Below are positions 14,971 to 23,848 of a stretch of DNA of 64,000 bases, piece after piece. The notes under the pieces are model-generated. The model ran no database searches. It saw only the letters and a list, made by a program, of their open reading frames with translations, and was not told the origin of the DNA. This DNA comes from an uncultured Eubacterium sp. (GTDB lineage: Bacteria > Bacillota > Clostridia > Oscillospirales > Acutalibacteraceae): NCBI RefSeq assembly GCF_934561735.1, contig NZ_CAKTGT010000003.1, forward strand, positions 124,001-188,000. The letters are read 5' to 3'. Numbering within the stretch: position 1 is the first letter of the stretch; each line of letters begins with the position of its first letter. The position numbers were made by a program, and so were the translations under genes.

Positions 14971-16476
14971 TTATTCGCCTGCATGCTTGATACCGAGAAT
15001 TTCCAATTCTTTATCCGAAAGTCCGATACCTCTGAGCATAAGTCTGTTGCCACGGAGAGAGTCGATAGAGTTGATACCCATACCGCCCATAATTTCCTTG
15101 ATTTCGTGATTCCAAGCATTGATAAGATTTACTACTCTCTTGCTTGCAACCTTTGGGTCAAGACGCTTTGTAAGTTCGGGACGCTGAGTTGCGATACCCC
15201 AATTACACTTACCTGTGTTACAGGTTTGGCACATATGACAACCCATTGCAATAAGAGCCGCCGAAGCGATATAGCAAGCGTCCGCACCGAGAGCGATAGC
15301 CTTAACAATATCGCTTGAACAACGGAACGAACCCGAAGCTACAAGAGAAACTTCTGAACGAATACCCTCATCACGAAGTCTTTGATCTGCCGCCGCAAGT
15401 GCAAGTTCAAGCGGAATACCAACATTGTCACGAATACGGGTAGGAGCGGCACCTGTACCGCCTCTGAAACCGTCAATAACAACAATATCGGCACCGGCTC
15501 TTGCAACACCCGAAGCGATAGCCGCAATGTTATGAACAGCCGCAATTTTAACGGCAACGGGTTTTTGATTGTTTGTAGCTTGTTTGAGCGACCAAATAAG
15601 CTGACGCAAGTCCTCGATAGAATAAATATCGTGGTGAGGAGCAGGAGAAATAGCGTCACTGCCCTCAGGAATCATACGAGCATTTGAAACCTCAACGGTT
15701 ACCTTTTCGCCCGGAAGGTGTCCGCCGATACCCGGCTTTGCACCCTGACCGATTTTTATTTCTATAAACTTTGAATTGTTAAGATAGTCCTTGTGAACAC
15801 CGAATCTGCCCGATGCAACCTGAACAACGGCATAATCCGTAAAATCTTCAAGTGCCGGATGCAAACCGCCCTCACCTGTGTTGAAAAGGCTTCCGATTTC
15901 CTTTGCAGCCATGGCAAGAGATTTTTGTGCATTAAGACTGATTGAGCCAAACGACATTGCCGAAAACATAATAGGTGTTTCAAGAACAACCTGAGGCGGC
16001 ATTTCTGTAATTGATTTGCCCTTTTTTTCAACTTCTAATTTCTTTGGCTTTCTGCCCAAAATTGCACGGATTTCCATAGGTTCACGAAGCGGGTCGATTG
16101 ACGGGTTTGTAACCTGGGAAGCGTTAAGCAAAATTTTATCCCAATAAATCGGATAATCCTGCGGATTGCCCATTGCAGACAAGAGAGTTGAGCCCGTACT
16201 TGCCTGACGGCAAATCTCCTGCTGATAGCGAGGAGTCCAGTTTGCATTGTCACGATAATCGCAAACATATTTTTCTATGCGAAGTGCACCCACCGGGCAC
16301 AAATCAACACATCTGTGGCAGGCAACGCAACCGTTTGAATTTGATATAACCGTCTTTTTGTCATCTGCAAAAAAGTGACATTCGTTTGAACACTGTGTAA
16401 CACAAAGTCCGCAATTTGTACAAAGTGCCTTGTCACGAATAATATTAAAACGACGAGGAATATAATTGATTGCCAT
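14971..16476 (-). CDS. Glutamate synthase, ferredoxin plus FMN/synthase domain protein
   Basis: The start is ATG 16476 after GGAGGAAT, giving 501 residues. Two ferredoxin-like Cys clusters open the protein: CTNCGLCVTQC (about residues 19-29) and CVACHRCVDLC (about 50-60). The FMN-binding synthase barrel follows: SFGSISLNAQKSLA, GEGGLHP, GQGAKPGIGGHLPG, VIDGFRGGTGAAP and the iron-sulfur CxxCxTGKCxxGI motif (about 410-422). It would combine ammonia from the amidotransferase with 2-oxoglutarate to make glutamate, taking electrons through the added ferredoxin domain. The next gene upstream ends one base before this ATG. Confidence 0.92.
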   Translation of the reverse strand: MAINYIPRRFNIIRDKALCTNCGLCVTQCSNECHFFADDKKTVISNSNGCVACHRCVDLCPVGALRIEKYVCDYRDNANWTPRYQQEICRQASTGSTLLSAMGNPQDYPIYWDKILLNASQVTNPSIDPLREPMEIRAILGRKPKKLEVEKKGKSITEMPPQVVLETPIMFSAMSFGSISLNAQKSLAMAAKEIGSLFNTGEGGLHPALEDFTDYAVVQVASGRFGVHKDYLNNSKFIEIKIGQGAKPGIGGHLPGEKVTVEVSNARMIPEGSDAISPAPHHDIYSIEDLRQLIWSLKQATNNQKPVAVKIAAVHNIAAIASGVARAGADIVVIDGFRGGTGAAPTRIRDNVGIPLELALAAADQRLRDEGIRSEVSLVASGSFRCSSDIVKAIALGADACYIASAALIAMGCHMCQTCNTGKCNWGIATQRPELTKRLDPKVASKRVVNLINAWNHEIKEIMGGMGINSIDSLRGNRLMLRGIGLSDKELEILGIKHAGE

Positions 16477-16477
16477 A

Positions 16478-17578
16478 TCAGTATTCCTCCTTTTCATCTA
16501 TTTCAAGAGGAACAAAAACAGGCTGTGCACCGCTGATTGACCAAACCTTTTCAGGGTCGGGACATACAACACGAATAGCCGATTCCTCGGAAGCAAAATA
16601 CGCTCTGTCGCCCTTTGTTGCCGCCGTTAACGAACGAAGTTTAAGTCTGTCGTTAATAGCCAAAAGTCCCTTATTTGAACCGAGGATAACCGAAAACGGT
16701 CCGTTAACAAGTGCGCCGCTGTAAATTGCACGAAGATTTGTAAAATATTTTTTTCTCTCGTCGTCCATACGGTCTATTTCGTCCCATTCCGGAGCCGTAA
16801 GAACATCAGCCGCAACATCAATAGGAAGCTCGTGATGACGAAGCAAATGGTCAAACAGATATGTAATAACCTCTGTATCGGTTTGCATTGTACACTTATA
16901 ACCGAACTGCTCAATGTATCTTCTGTTTGCGTCATAAGACGAGATTTCACCGTTGTGAACGATTGACCAATCAAGAATATTGAACGGATGAGCACCGCCC
17001 CACCAGCCCGGTGTATTGGTTGGAAATCTGCCGTGAGCCGTCCACAAATAGGCATCGTAATGGTCGAGCATAAAGAACTCGCCGACATCTTCGGGATAAC
17101 CTACCGCTTTGAAGCATCCCATATTTTTACCCGACGAAAAGATGTAGGCACCGTCAAAGCTTGCGTTTACCTTTGTAACGCACTGAACAACATATTCCTG
17201 CTCATCCATACGGGCATCACGCATACGAACTCTGTTCGGCTTGCCGAAATAACGCCAAATATCAGGTCCGTTTTCTATAGATTCCACCTTTTTTGTAGGA
17301 ATTCTTTCCGCAACATCCACATTAAAGTGTTTAAAGAGATACTCCTCGCACTTTTGACGGGCATCCTTTGTGTCATAAAACACATGAAATGCGTAATCGT
17401 CCTTGTGGTCGGGGTAAATTCCGTAAGCGGCAAATCCGCCGCCGAGACCGTTTGAACGGTCGTGCATTAATGCTATTGACTTGATAATTTCCGAGCCGTT
17501 AATCGGATTGCCTTTTTTATCAATGATAGCCGCAATGGCACAACCGCTCGGAATTCTTACCTGTCCTTCCTTCAGCAT
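16478..17578 (-). CDS. Glutamate synthase, class II glutamine amidotransferase domain protein
   Basis: ATG 17578, with AGGAGG seven bases upstream, gives 366 residues. The class II amidotransferase domain begins with IPSGCAIAA, in which the Cys (about residue 12) is the likely N-terminal nucleophile after propeptide removal. Conserved substrate segments follow: HGRFPTNTPGWWGGAHPFNIL, with the His-Asn glutamine contacts, and VHNGEISSYDANRRY. It releases ammonia from glutamine for the synthase subunit encoded just downstream. The three parts together replace the single large GltB; no GltD-type NADPH subunit is in the window. Confidence 0.92.
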   Translation of the reverse strand: MLKEGQVRIPSGCAIAAIIDKKGNPINGSEIIKSIALMHDRSNGLGGGFAAYGIYPDHKDDYAFHVFYDTKDARQKCEEYLFKHFNVDVAERIPTKKVESIENGPDIWRYFGKPNRVRMRDARMDEQEYVVQCVTKVNASFDGAYIFSSGKNMGCFKAVGYPEDVGEFFMLDHYDAYLWTAHGRFPTNTPGWWGGAHPFNILDWSIVHNGEISSYDANRRYIEQFGYKCTMQTDTEVITYLFDHLLRHHELPIDVAADVLTAPEWDEIDRMDDERKKYFTNLRAIYSGALVNGPFSVILGSNKGLLAINDRLKLRSLTAATKGDRAYFASEESAIRVVCPDPEKVWSISGAQPVFVPLEIDEKEEY

Positions 17579-17621
17579 ACATTTCCCTCCTAAAAGCATT
17601 TATATATCTAAGGATATTTTT

Positions 17622-17650
17622 ATAATACTACTATGAATTTTATTGTTCAA
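17622..17650 (-). promoter_or_regulatory. Promoter of the three-gene glutamate synthase operon
   Basis: Minus strand TTGAAC (17645-17650), 17 bases, TATTAT (17622-17627), 43 bases before ATG 17578. Confidence 0.7.
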
Positions 17651-17733
17651 CAGTATAAAAAAATTTTGTAAAATCCGAAAAAAATTAAATATTTTCCACC
17701 TTCGTTTTTATGAAATTATACAAACGATTTGAC

Positions 17734-17795
17734 AAAAAATTACAAGCAGGAGCAGTCAAAAACAGATGTGTATTTCTATCAAAGACTGTTCCTGC
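17734..17795 (-). terminator. Intrinsic terminator after amt
   Basis: On the minus strand GCAGGAACAGTC (17784-17795) pairs with GACTGCTCCTGC (17746-17757) across a 26-base loop and is followed by TTGTAATTTTTT. It separates amt from the glutamate synthase promoter. Confidence 0.75.
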
Positions 17796-17812
17796 CGATT
17801 TTTTATGCCAAA

Positions 17813-19549
17813 TTATTCTCCTTGTAAAGCGTCGTATCCTCTTTCTCCGGTACGAACCTTTACAACATCCTCAACATCGTAAACAAAGATTTTGCCGTCG
17901 CCGATATTGCCGGTGTAAAGAACCTTTCTTGCCGCTTCAATAACGGTTTCTACGGGAACAGCCGAAATAACCATTTCAAGCTTCATCTTAGGGTTAAGAT
18001 TCATTTCTTCAATCTCGACACCACGATATTTACGAATATGACCCTTTTGAACGCCGCATCCCATAACATTTGTAACGGTCATACCCGTTACGCCGATAGC
18101 GTTCATAGCCTCTTTGATTTCCTCAAACTTTGCAGGATTGAATATCATACATACCTTGCTGAGGGTCGGATTTTTTTCTGTTGTATATGTTTCAACCGGA
18201 ACTGCCTTTTCAACCGGAGCAGACGGAGGCATTACATCCATAGCCGGAATAGCCGATACGGCAGAACCCGAAGCATAGCTTACAGCCGGCATAAAGTCTG
18301 CATAAGCCGACGGAAGATTGTGTTCTGTTGAGTCAAGACCCTTGATTTCCTCTTCTGCATCAACACGAAGGCCGACAGTCTTTTTGATAATAAGGAATGT
18401 GATTGTGATTGTTACCGCAGTCCAAGCAGCAACGGCAACAAAACCTAAAAGCTGAATACCGAGTTGCTTAAATCCGCCGCCGTAGAAAAGACCCTTGCCT
18501 ACACCGTCGGCACCTGTTGAGAACAAACCTACTGCGATTGTACCCCAAACACCGTTTGCACAGTGAACGGCAACAGCACCTACAGGGTCATCAATATGAA
18601 GCTTTTTATCAAGAAGTTCTACAACCAAAACTACAAGAATACCCGATACAGCACCGATTACAATAGAACCCGTGGCATCAACGCAGTCGCAAGGAGCGGT
18701 AATTGCTACAAGACCCGCAAGAGAGCCGTTGAGCGACATTGAAACATCAGGAGCACCATCCTTAATCCATGTGAAAATCATTGTTACACATGTGGCAACG
18801 GCAGGAGCCATTGTTGTGGTAAGGAAGATTGAAGCGAGTGTTTCGGTATCAGTTGCGGCAGCACCGTTAAAGCCGTACCATCCGAACCAAAGGATGAACA
18901 CACCGAGAGCACCGAGAGTCAACGAGTGACCCGGAATAGCCTTTGCTTTGAGTTTGCCTGTCTTTTTATCCTTTACATACTTGCCGATACGAGGACCGAG
19001 GAAAGCCGCACCGATAAGAGCTGAAATACCGCCTACCATATGAATTGCGGTTGAGCCTGCGTAATCGTGGAAGCCCATTTGTGCAAGCCAGCCCTGTGAA
19101 TTCCAAATCCAACCTGCCTCAATCGGATAAATAACTGCCGAGATAACGCCCGAATAAATACAATACGAAATGAACTTTGTACGCTCTGCCATTGCACCCG
19201 AAACGATTGTAGCCGCAGTAGCACAAAATACAAGGTTGAATACAAATACAGGCCAATTACCTGAATTACCTGCATAATCGGTGAACAAACCGAGGGTAGG
19301 AAGTCCAAACAAACCGCCGATGTATTCCTCGCCCATCATAAGACCGAAGCCTAAAACAATGAATGCAACCGCACCGATACAAAAATCCATCAGGTTTTTC
19401 ATAATAATGTTACCTGCGTTTTTAGCACGGGTAAAGCCGCTTTCTACCATTGCAAAGCCGCATTGCATAAAGAATACCAATGCCGCACCTATCATATACC
19501 ACACCCCATAAACATTATCGGATATGGCTGTCATTATTGAATCTGTCAT
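17813..19549 (-). CDS. amt: Ammonium transporter Amt fused to a C-terminal PII (GlnK-like) domain
   Basis: The 578-residue protein starts after AGGAGGAGAG. Residues 1-405 form an eleven-helix Amt channel with typical motifs: FFMQCGFAMVESGFTRAKNAGNI, AGSTAIHMVGG (twin-His pore region) and DDPVGAVAVHCANGVWG. A Pro/Ala/Val-rich linker (about 415-460) leads to a complete PII domain (about 467-578) with IGVTGMTVTNVMG, the T-loop GHIRKYRGVE, GDGKIFVYDVED and VRTGERG. T-loop Tyr51 of classical PII is Ile here, so uridylylation at that site is impossible; Tyr46 is present. The built-in sensor could plug the channel according to ATP/2-oxoglutarate. Lies between glnA and the glutamate synthase genes. 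Confidence 0.93.
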   Translation of the reverse strand: MTDSIMTAISDNVYGVWYMIGAALVFFMQCGFAMVESGFTRAKNAGNIIMKNLMDFCIGAVAFIVLGFGLMMGEEYIGGLFGLPTLGLFTDYAGNSGNWPVFVFNLVFCATAATIVSGAMAERTKFISYCIYSGVISAVIYPIEAGWIWNSQGWLAQMGFHDYAGSTAIHMVGGISALIGAAFLGPRIGKYVKDKKTGKLKAKAIPGHSLTLGALGVFILWFGWYGFNGAAATDTETLASIFLTTTMAPAVATCVTMIFTWIKDGAPDVSMSLNGSLAGLVAITAPCDCVDATGSIVIGAVSGILVVLVVELLDKKLHIDDPVGAVAVHCANGVWGTIAVGLFSTGADGVGKGLFYGGGFKQLGIQLLGFVAVAAWTAVTITITFLIIKKTVGLRVDAEEEIKGLDSTEHNLPSAYADFMPAVSYASGSAVSAIPAMDVMPPSAPVEKAVPVETYTTEKNPTLSKVCMIFNPAKFEEIKEAMNAIGVTGMTVTNVMGCGVQKGHIRKYRGVEIEEMNLNPKMKLEMVISAVPVETVIEAARKVLYTGNIGDGKIFVYDVEDVVKVRTGERGYDALQGE

Positions 19550-19581
19550 ATTTCTCTCCTCCTATATTTTGTTATAAACAG

Positions 19582-19636
19582 AAATAATAAAAACGAAGTG
19601 CGAAAACACCGTTTGCCGCAAGGTGTTTTGCACTCC
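19582..19636 (-). terminator. Terminator in the glnA-amt interval, directly upstream of the amt ribosome binding site
   Basis: On the minus strand GAGTGCAAAACACC (19622-19635) pairs with GGTGTTTTCGCACTTC (19595-19610), followed by GTTTTTATTATTTC. It ends about 25 bases before the amt ribosome binding site, with no clear amt promoter after it, so it may act as an attenuator. Confidence 0.65.
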
Positions 19637-19639
19637 GTT

Positions 19640-19790
19640 GTGCTAAAGATTAGTGCCAATGCCACAGCCGATTAAGACTGCGGCATTGACCGTACAGCAT
19701 ATAAATGCCATAAGAGAGGGTTCGCTAAGCGAACCTTGCCCGATATTTCTACCGGACAAGCCGCAATTTACAGGTAACCTGTCTTACCTA
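19640..19790 (-). ncRNA. Hairpin-rich leader between glnA and amt
   Basis: Read on the minus strand, four further stems precede the terminator: AGGTAA/TTACCT (19772-19789), CTTGTCCG/CGGGCAAG (19735-19760), GGTTCGC/GCGAACC (19719-19735) and an 11-base stem 19657-19667/19678-19688. I see no consensus promoter for amt inside the interval. The array could be a regulatory leader for readthrough from glnA into amt. It matches no riboswitch class I recognise. Confidence 0.4.
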
Positions 19791-19808
19791 TAAAACATTT
19801 TGGTATGA

Positions 19809-21155
19809 TTAATAGTTAATCATATATCTGTTGATTTCCCATTGAGATACGGCAGTCTTATAAGAACTCCATTCTGCCTTTTTACCTTCAATGTAGTTAT
19901 TAAATACATGGTCACCGAGAGTTTCCTTAATGAACGGATCTTCCTCTGCTGCCTTGATAGCTTCTTCAAGAGAACCGGGAAGACAATCAATGCCTGCTGC
20001 TTCTTTTTCTTCATCAGAAAGTTCAAATACATTTTCATCAAATGCAGGAGCCGGCTTCAAACCTTTTTTGATACCGTCAAGACCTGCTGCAAGGCAAAGA
20101 GCCATTTCAAGGTATGGGTTGCAGGTTGGGTCAGGACAACGAAGTTCAACTCTTGTGCCCTTACCGCGAGCGGCAGGAATACGAACAAGTACAGAACGGT
20201 TTGATGTTGACCATACAAGATATGACGGAGCTTCGTAGCCCGGTACAAGTCTTTTGTATGAGTTTACTGTTGGGTTTGAAATAGCCGCAATAGCTTTGAT
20301 GTGAGCCATAATACCTGCGATGAATGAATAAGCTGTATCGCTGAGTTCAAGATCACCGTTTGGATCATAGAATACATTTTCGCCTGTCTTTAAATCATAA
20401 AGTGACATATTGGTGTGCATACCCGAACCGTTGATACCTTCAACAGGCTTTGGCATAAATGTTGCATGAAGACCGTGCTTTGTAGCATAAGTCTTTACAA
20501 CATGCTTAAATGTCATAACTCTGTCGGCTGTTGTCATAACATCGCCGAACTGGAAGTCAATTTCGTGCTGGCCCTGAGCAACCTCGTGGTGAGATGCCTC
20601 AATGGTGTAGCCCATTTCTTCAAGAGCAAGGCAAATATCACGACGGCAGTTTTCGCCATGGTCGATAGGGTTGAGGTCAAAGTAACCTGCTTCGTCGCCT
20701 GTTTCAAGAGTAGGAAGACCGTTTTCGTCAAGTTTGAAGAGGAAGAATTCACATTCAGGACCTACATTGAAGCCGTAGCCCATTTCTGCCGCTTCATCAA
20801 TAACCTTTTGGAGAACATTTCTCGGGTCACCCTCAAAAGGTGTAACATTGTCTGCTTTGTATACAGAACAGATAAGTCTTGCTGTCTGTGCGTTAAGGTG
20901 TTTTCTCCAAGGGAAAACTGCCCATGTATCAAAATCAGGATGTAAGTACATATCGGATTCATCAATTCTTACGAAACCGTCGATTGATGAGCCGTCGAAC
21001 ATACAATCATTGTTAAGTGCTTTTTCAAGCTGTGATAATGTGATGGCAACATTCTTCATAATACCGAAAAGGTCGGTAAACTGAAGTCTTATAAACTGTA
21101 CGCCGTTTTCTTTTGCTTCTTTGAGGATGTCCTCTTTTGTGTATTTACTCATCAT
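19809..21155 (-). CDS. glnA: Type I glutamine synthetase
   Basis: Of the two adjacent ATG codons (21155 and 21152) after GAAGGGAG, the first is used here, giving 448 residues, the usual length of the GSI-alpha type. Recognisable motifs: FDGSSIDGF near residue 55, PECEFFLF and GYFDLNP in the active-site region, the ATP-binding KPVEGINGSGMHTNMSL near 245-262, and SYKRLVPGYEAPSYLVWS. The enzyme makes glutamine from glutamate, ammonia and ATP in the cytoplasm. It heads the nitrogen block with amt and glutamate synthase. A terminator hairpin in its short leader suggests control by attenuation. Confidence 0.95.
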   Translation of the reverse strand: MMSKYTKEDILKEAKENGVQFIRLQFTDLFGIMKNVAITLSQLEKALNNDCMFDGSSIDGFVRIDESDMYLHPDFDTWAVFPWRKHLNAQTARLICSVYKADNVTPFEGDPRNVLQKVIDEAAEMGYGFNVGPECEFFLFKLDENGLPTLETGDEAGYFDLNPIDHGENCRRDICLALEEMGYTIEASHHEVAQGQHEIDFQFGDVMTTADRVMTFKHVVKTYATKHGLHATFMPKPVEGINGSGMHTNMSLYDLKTGENVFYDPNGDLELSDTAYSFIAGIMAHIKAIAAISNPTVNSYKRLVPGYEAPSYLVWSTSNRSVLVRIPAARGKGTRVELRCPDPTCNPYLEMALCLAAGLDGIKKGLKPAPAFDENVFELSDEEKEAAGIDCLPGSLEEAIKAAEEDPFIKETLGDHVFNNYIEGKKAEWSSYKTAVSQWEINRYMINY

Positions 21156-21177
21156 AAATACTCCCTTCTCTATAATA

Positions 21178-21214
21178 TAAAAAGACAAGGCGTCCCGAAA
21201 AATCGGAACGCCTT
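21178..21214 (-). terminator. Leader terminator (attenuator) upstream of glnA
   Basis: Minus strand AAGGCGTTCCGA (21203-21214), loop TTTT, TCGGGACGCCTT (21187-21198), then GTCTTTTTAT. It lies between the glnA promoter and its ribosome binding site, so it would stop transcription unless read through. Confidence 0.75.
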
Positions 21215-21232
21215 TGTTCTAACTACAATGTC

Positions 21233-21261
21233 ATTATATCCCTGCAATCTGCTGTTGTCAA
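21233..21261 (-). promoter_or_regulatory. Promoter of glnA
   Basis: Minus strand TTGACA (21256-21261), 17 bases, TATAAT (21233-21238): perfect consensus. The predicted start is near 21226, only about 12 bases before the leader hairpin. Confidence 0.85.
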
Positions 21262-21349
21262 CAAAATACGGAATATTTATTCAACTTTGTAAAATTCAAC
21301 GGTCGACATTTAATTTTCAACCGTTCTCTTTGTGAAAATTATACAACAA

Positions 21350-22558
21350 TCAATTCAAGTCCAAAAACTCTTCGCCGATAATTTTCTTTGAAAGGTCAGT
21401 AAAGTACTTTACACTTGCACCGTCCTTTGCTTGATCGGACGCAATATCATCTGTGTAATCGGACAATCTGTAAACCGAAAATCTGTATCCGTTGCCGGTG
21501 TTGTGATAAAAATCAACAACAGGTGCAAGCTTTGCGGAAGTTACCTGAACCTTGCCGTCAACTCTTTCAACCGTAAGTTCTGCCATACCGCCGCACATTT
21601 GGTTGAGGTTTGTTTGATGTGAAATAAAGTTACCGATTGAGTAATAAACAATCATCTTTTTGCCCGTAGCCTCATTTGTAACCCATTCAACAGGTTGAAG
21701 AACATGAGGATGCGTGCCGATGACGATATCCGCTCCGCCGTCGGAAAAGATTTTTACATACTTCTTTTGAAGGTCGTTAATCTCGTGGCTGTTTTCGGTG
21801 CCCCAATGAGGGAACACAATCACGCAGTCGGCATTTGCACGGGCTTTTTTGAGGTCTGCCTTAACTTTATCCTCGTCAAGCATATTAACGCACCACGGCT
21901 TATCCTCGGGAACAGAAATACCGTTTGTGCCATAGGTGTAATTGAGAAGTGCAAACTTAATGCCGTTTTTCTCATAATATGTAATTGTATTATACTCTTC
22001 CTCGGTTTTGTTTGTACCGATGTGAACAACCTCGGGATGCTTTTCAAAAAATTCACATTCCTTTTCTATGCCGGCAAATTTTTGCACATCAAGAGAGTGA
22101 TTGGTAGCACAGGTAAACACATCAAAGCCGGCATTGATAGCCGCCTCGCCAACCTCCCAAGGAGTATTGAAAAGCGGATAGCCCTGATAATCAAAATCCG
22201 AACCGCCAAGCATAGTTTCCTGATTTATGCACGCAATATCGGCAGATTTGATATATCCCGAAATATTCTCATAAAATGAAGAATAATCAAGGCTTCCGTC
22301 ATCCTGCTTGCCTGCGTCAATCAAAGTGTTGTGAATAAGATTGTCACCCACAGCCACCAAGGTAACCTTTGTATCCTGAGATTGAGTTTGACTTTCGGTG
22401 ACTGCCGCCTTTGTAGCGGTTACCGTAGGATTTGTTTTGTCCCTGTTTGCCGTTACCCTGCCGCTTATCACAAGACCGATAAGAACGGCAACGGCAATGC
22501 AAACGGGAATTATAATTGCCAAAAGATTAGTGTTTGATTGTTTTTTCTCTTTAGCCAT
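21350..22558 (-). CDS. CapA family protein (poly-gamma-glutamate capsule-type metallophosphatase fold)
   Basis: The 402-residue protein begins after AAGGTG. It has an N-terminal membrane anchor (about residues 11-32), a Thr/Gln-rich linker (about 40-62) and a calcineurin-like CapA domain. Metal-site motifs are VAVGDNLIHN (about 67), INQET, CATNHSLD (about 147-154), FPHWGTE (about 240) and IGTHPHVLQPVE (about 270), followed by YYSIGNF. Family members are linked to poly-gamma-glutamate export or anchoring. No capB/capC genes lie nearby, so it is probably a stand-alone extracellular metallohydrolase of unknown substrate. Confidence 0.88.
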   Translation of the reverse strand: MAKEKKQSNTNLLAIIIPVCIAVAVLIGLVISGRVTANRDKTNPTVTATKAAVTESQTQSQDTKVTLVAVGDNLIHNTLIDAGKQDDGSLDYSSFYENISGYIKSADIACINQETMLGGSDFDYQGYPLFNTPWEVGEAAINAGFDVFTCATNHSLDVQKFAGIEKECEFFEKHPEVVHIGTNKTEEEYNTITYYEKNGIKFALLNYTYGTNGISVPEDKPWCVNMLDEDKVKADLKKARANADCVIVFPHWGTENSHEINDLQKKYVKIFSDGGADIVIGTHPHVLQPVEWVTNEATGKKMIVYYSIGNFISHQTNLNQMCGGMAELTVERVDGKVQVTSAKLAPVVDFYHNTGNGYRFSVYRLSDYTDDIASDQAKDGASVKYFTDLSKKIIGEEFLDLN

Positions 22559-22604
22559 AATTAATCACCTTAATACATCGATTAATATCGATAATCAAAA
22601 GTTT

Positions 22605-23681
22605 TTACGCAGCAACAAAGGTGTAAATTACATATGCAAGGTATCCCAAAAGAGATACAACACCCTGCCAACGCTGAAGTTTTTTTGTAAATATTGTAGG
22701 AATAACCGCAATAATAACGGCTACAACACAAATAATCATATCGAATACGGAACCTGTTGATACAGCAAGTGCACCCTGACCCTTGCCCATAGAAACAAAT
22801 GAGCAGATAGGAAGAATAAGTGCAAGGTCGATAATGTTTGCACCGAGGATGTTACCTACAGAAAGAGCACCCTCCTTTTTACGAAGAGCGGTGATTGTTG
22901 TAACAAGCTCGGGAAGCGAAGTACCGATAGCAACTGCGATAACGCCGATTACTCTTTCGCTGATGTGCATTTCCTTAGCAATTCTTGTGCCGCCGTTGAT
23001 GAGAAGCTGTGCGCCTACAACAATGCAAACCGCACCCAAAACAAACATAACAATATTTTTAACCCAGTCGCCTGCGGTTGCGGTTGCCTTTGTAGGAACA
23101 ACATCGTCCTCTTCCTGCAAACCGATACCGTGAGGGTCCGGCTCAATCTGAACCGAACTGTTTTTCATAGAAATAAAGTTTTCGATAAAGAAAGCAATGA
23201 AAATTGCAAAAAGCACAACAACACCGACAGTTGAAAGTGTGTGATACTTACCCTCAAGACCCGGAACCTCAACAATACCTGTAAGACCCGAACCGAGAGT
23301 AAGAGCAACAGCCGCCGCGAGCATCATAAGACCTTTAGGGGCAAACTCTTTTCTCTTTACGGCAAAAGGCATACACACAATAAATATACCCATAATCATA
23401 GCCGTGTTGGCAGTTACGGAACCTACTGCATTACCCGACGCCATATCAACCTTGCCGTCAACAGTTGCAACGATTGATACAATCATCTCGGGAAGAGTTG
23501 TGGCAACAGATACAATAGTTGCACCGATAATAAACTTAGGCACACCGAGCACTTCTGCAATCCAGCTTGCACTGTCTACAAACCAGTCGCCGCCCTTAAT
23601 AATAAAGATAAGCCCTACAACAAACAAAGCAACAACAATGCCTATATTTGCCGTCTCAAAAAAATTCGACAAAAATTCCAT
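22605..23681 (-). CDS. Calcium/sodium antiporter (CaCA family, YrbG-like)
   Basis: The 358-residue membrane protein starts after AGGAG. It shows the two inverted alpha repeats of the CaCA superfamily: GATIVSVATTLPEMIVS with GNAVGSVTANT (about residues 52-92), and AIGTSLPELVTTITA with GNILGANIIDL (about 250-290). These Glu-, Ser- and Asn-containing loops bind Ca2+ and Na+. An acidic cytoplasmic loop (about 175-205) separates the halves. It would export Ca2+ using the Na+ gradient, or exchange a related cation pair. Confidence 0.9.
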   Translation of the reverse strand: MEFLSNFFETANIGIVVALFVVGLIFIIKGGDWFVDSASWIAEVLGVPKFIIGATIVSVATTLPEMIVSIVATVDGKVDMASGNAVGSVTANTAMIMGIFIVCMPFAVKRKEFAPKGLMMLAAAVALTLGSGLTGIVEVPGLEGKYHTLSTVGVVVLFAIFIAFFIENFISMKNSSVQIEPDPHGIGLQEEDDVVPTKATATAGDWVKNIVMFVLGAVCIVVGAQLLINGGTRIAKEMHISERVIGVIAVAIGTSLPELVTTITALRKKEGALSVGNILGANIIDLALILPICSFVSMGKGQGALAVSTGSVFDMIICVVAVIIAVIPTIFTKKLQRWQGVVSLLGYLAYVIYTFVAA

Positions 23682-23799
23682 ATTTTCTCCTAATAATCCC
23701 TAATCCAAAATATAGTACATATTATAATATTACCCAAACACCCATATAATACATACCAAAATACAATTCTTTTACAATACCAATACGCACAGACAAATA

Positions 23800-23839
23800 A
23801 AAAGACGCAGGACAGGATATTCCTACCCATACGCCTTTT
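23800..23839 (-). terminator. Intrinsic terminator after the CD1247-like gene
   Basis: Minus strand AAAAGGCG...GTAGGA pairs imperfectly with TCCTGTCC...CGTCTTTT, followed by more T residues. Confidence 0.6.
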
Positions 23840-23848
23840 AAGTTTTAA

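Noticed and set aside
19772..19789. ANTAR antitermination hairpin (hexaloop with A1 and G4)
   Set aside because: The six-base loop reads GACAGG on the minus strand and does not have A and G at the required positions.
21298..21326. Stem AACGGT/ACCGTT as the terminator of the CapA-like gene
   Set aside because: Only six base pairs, a long loop and a poor T-run; not strong enough to list as a feature.
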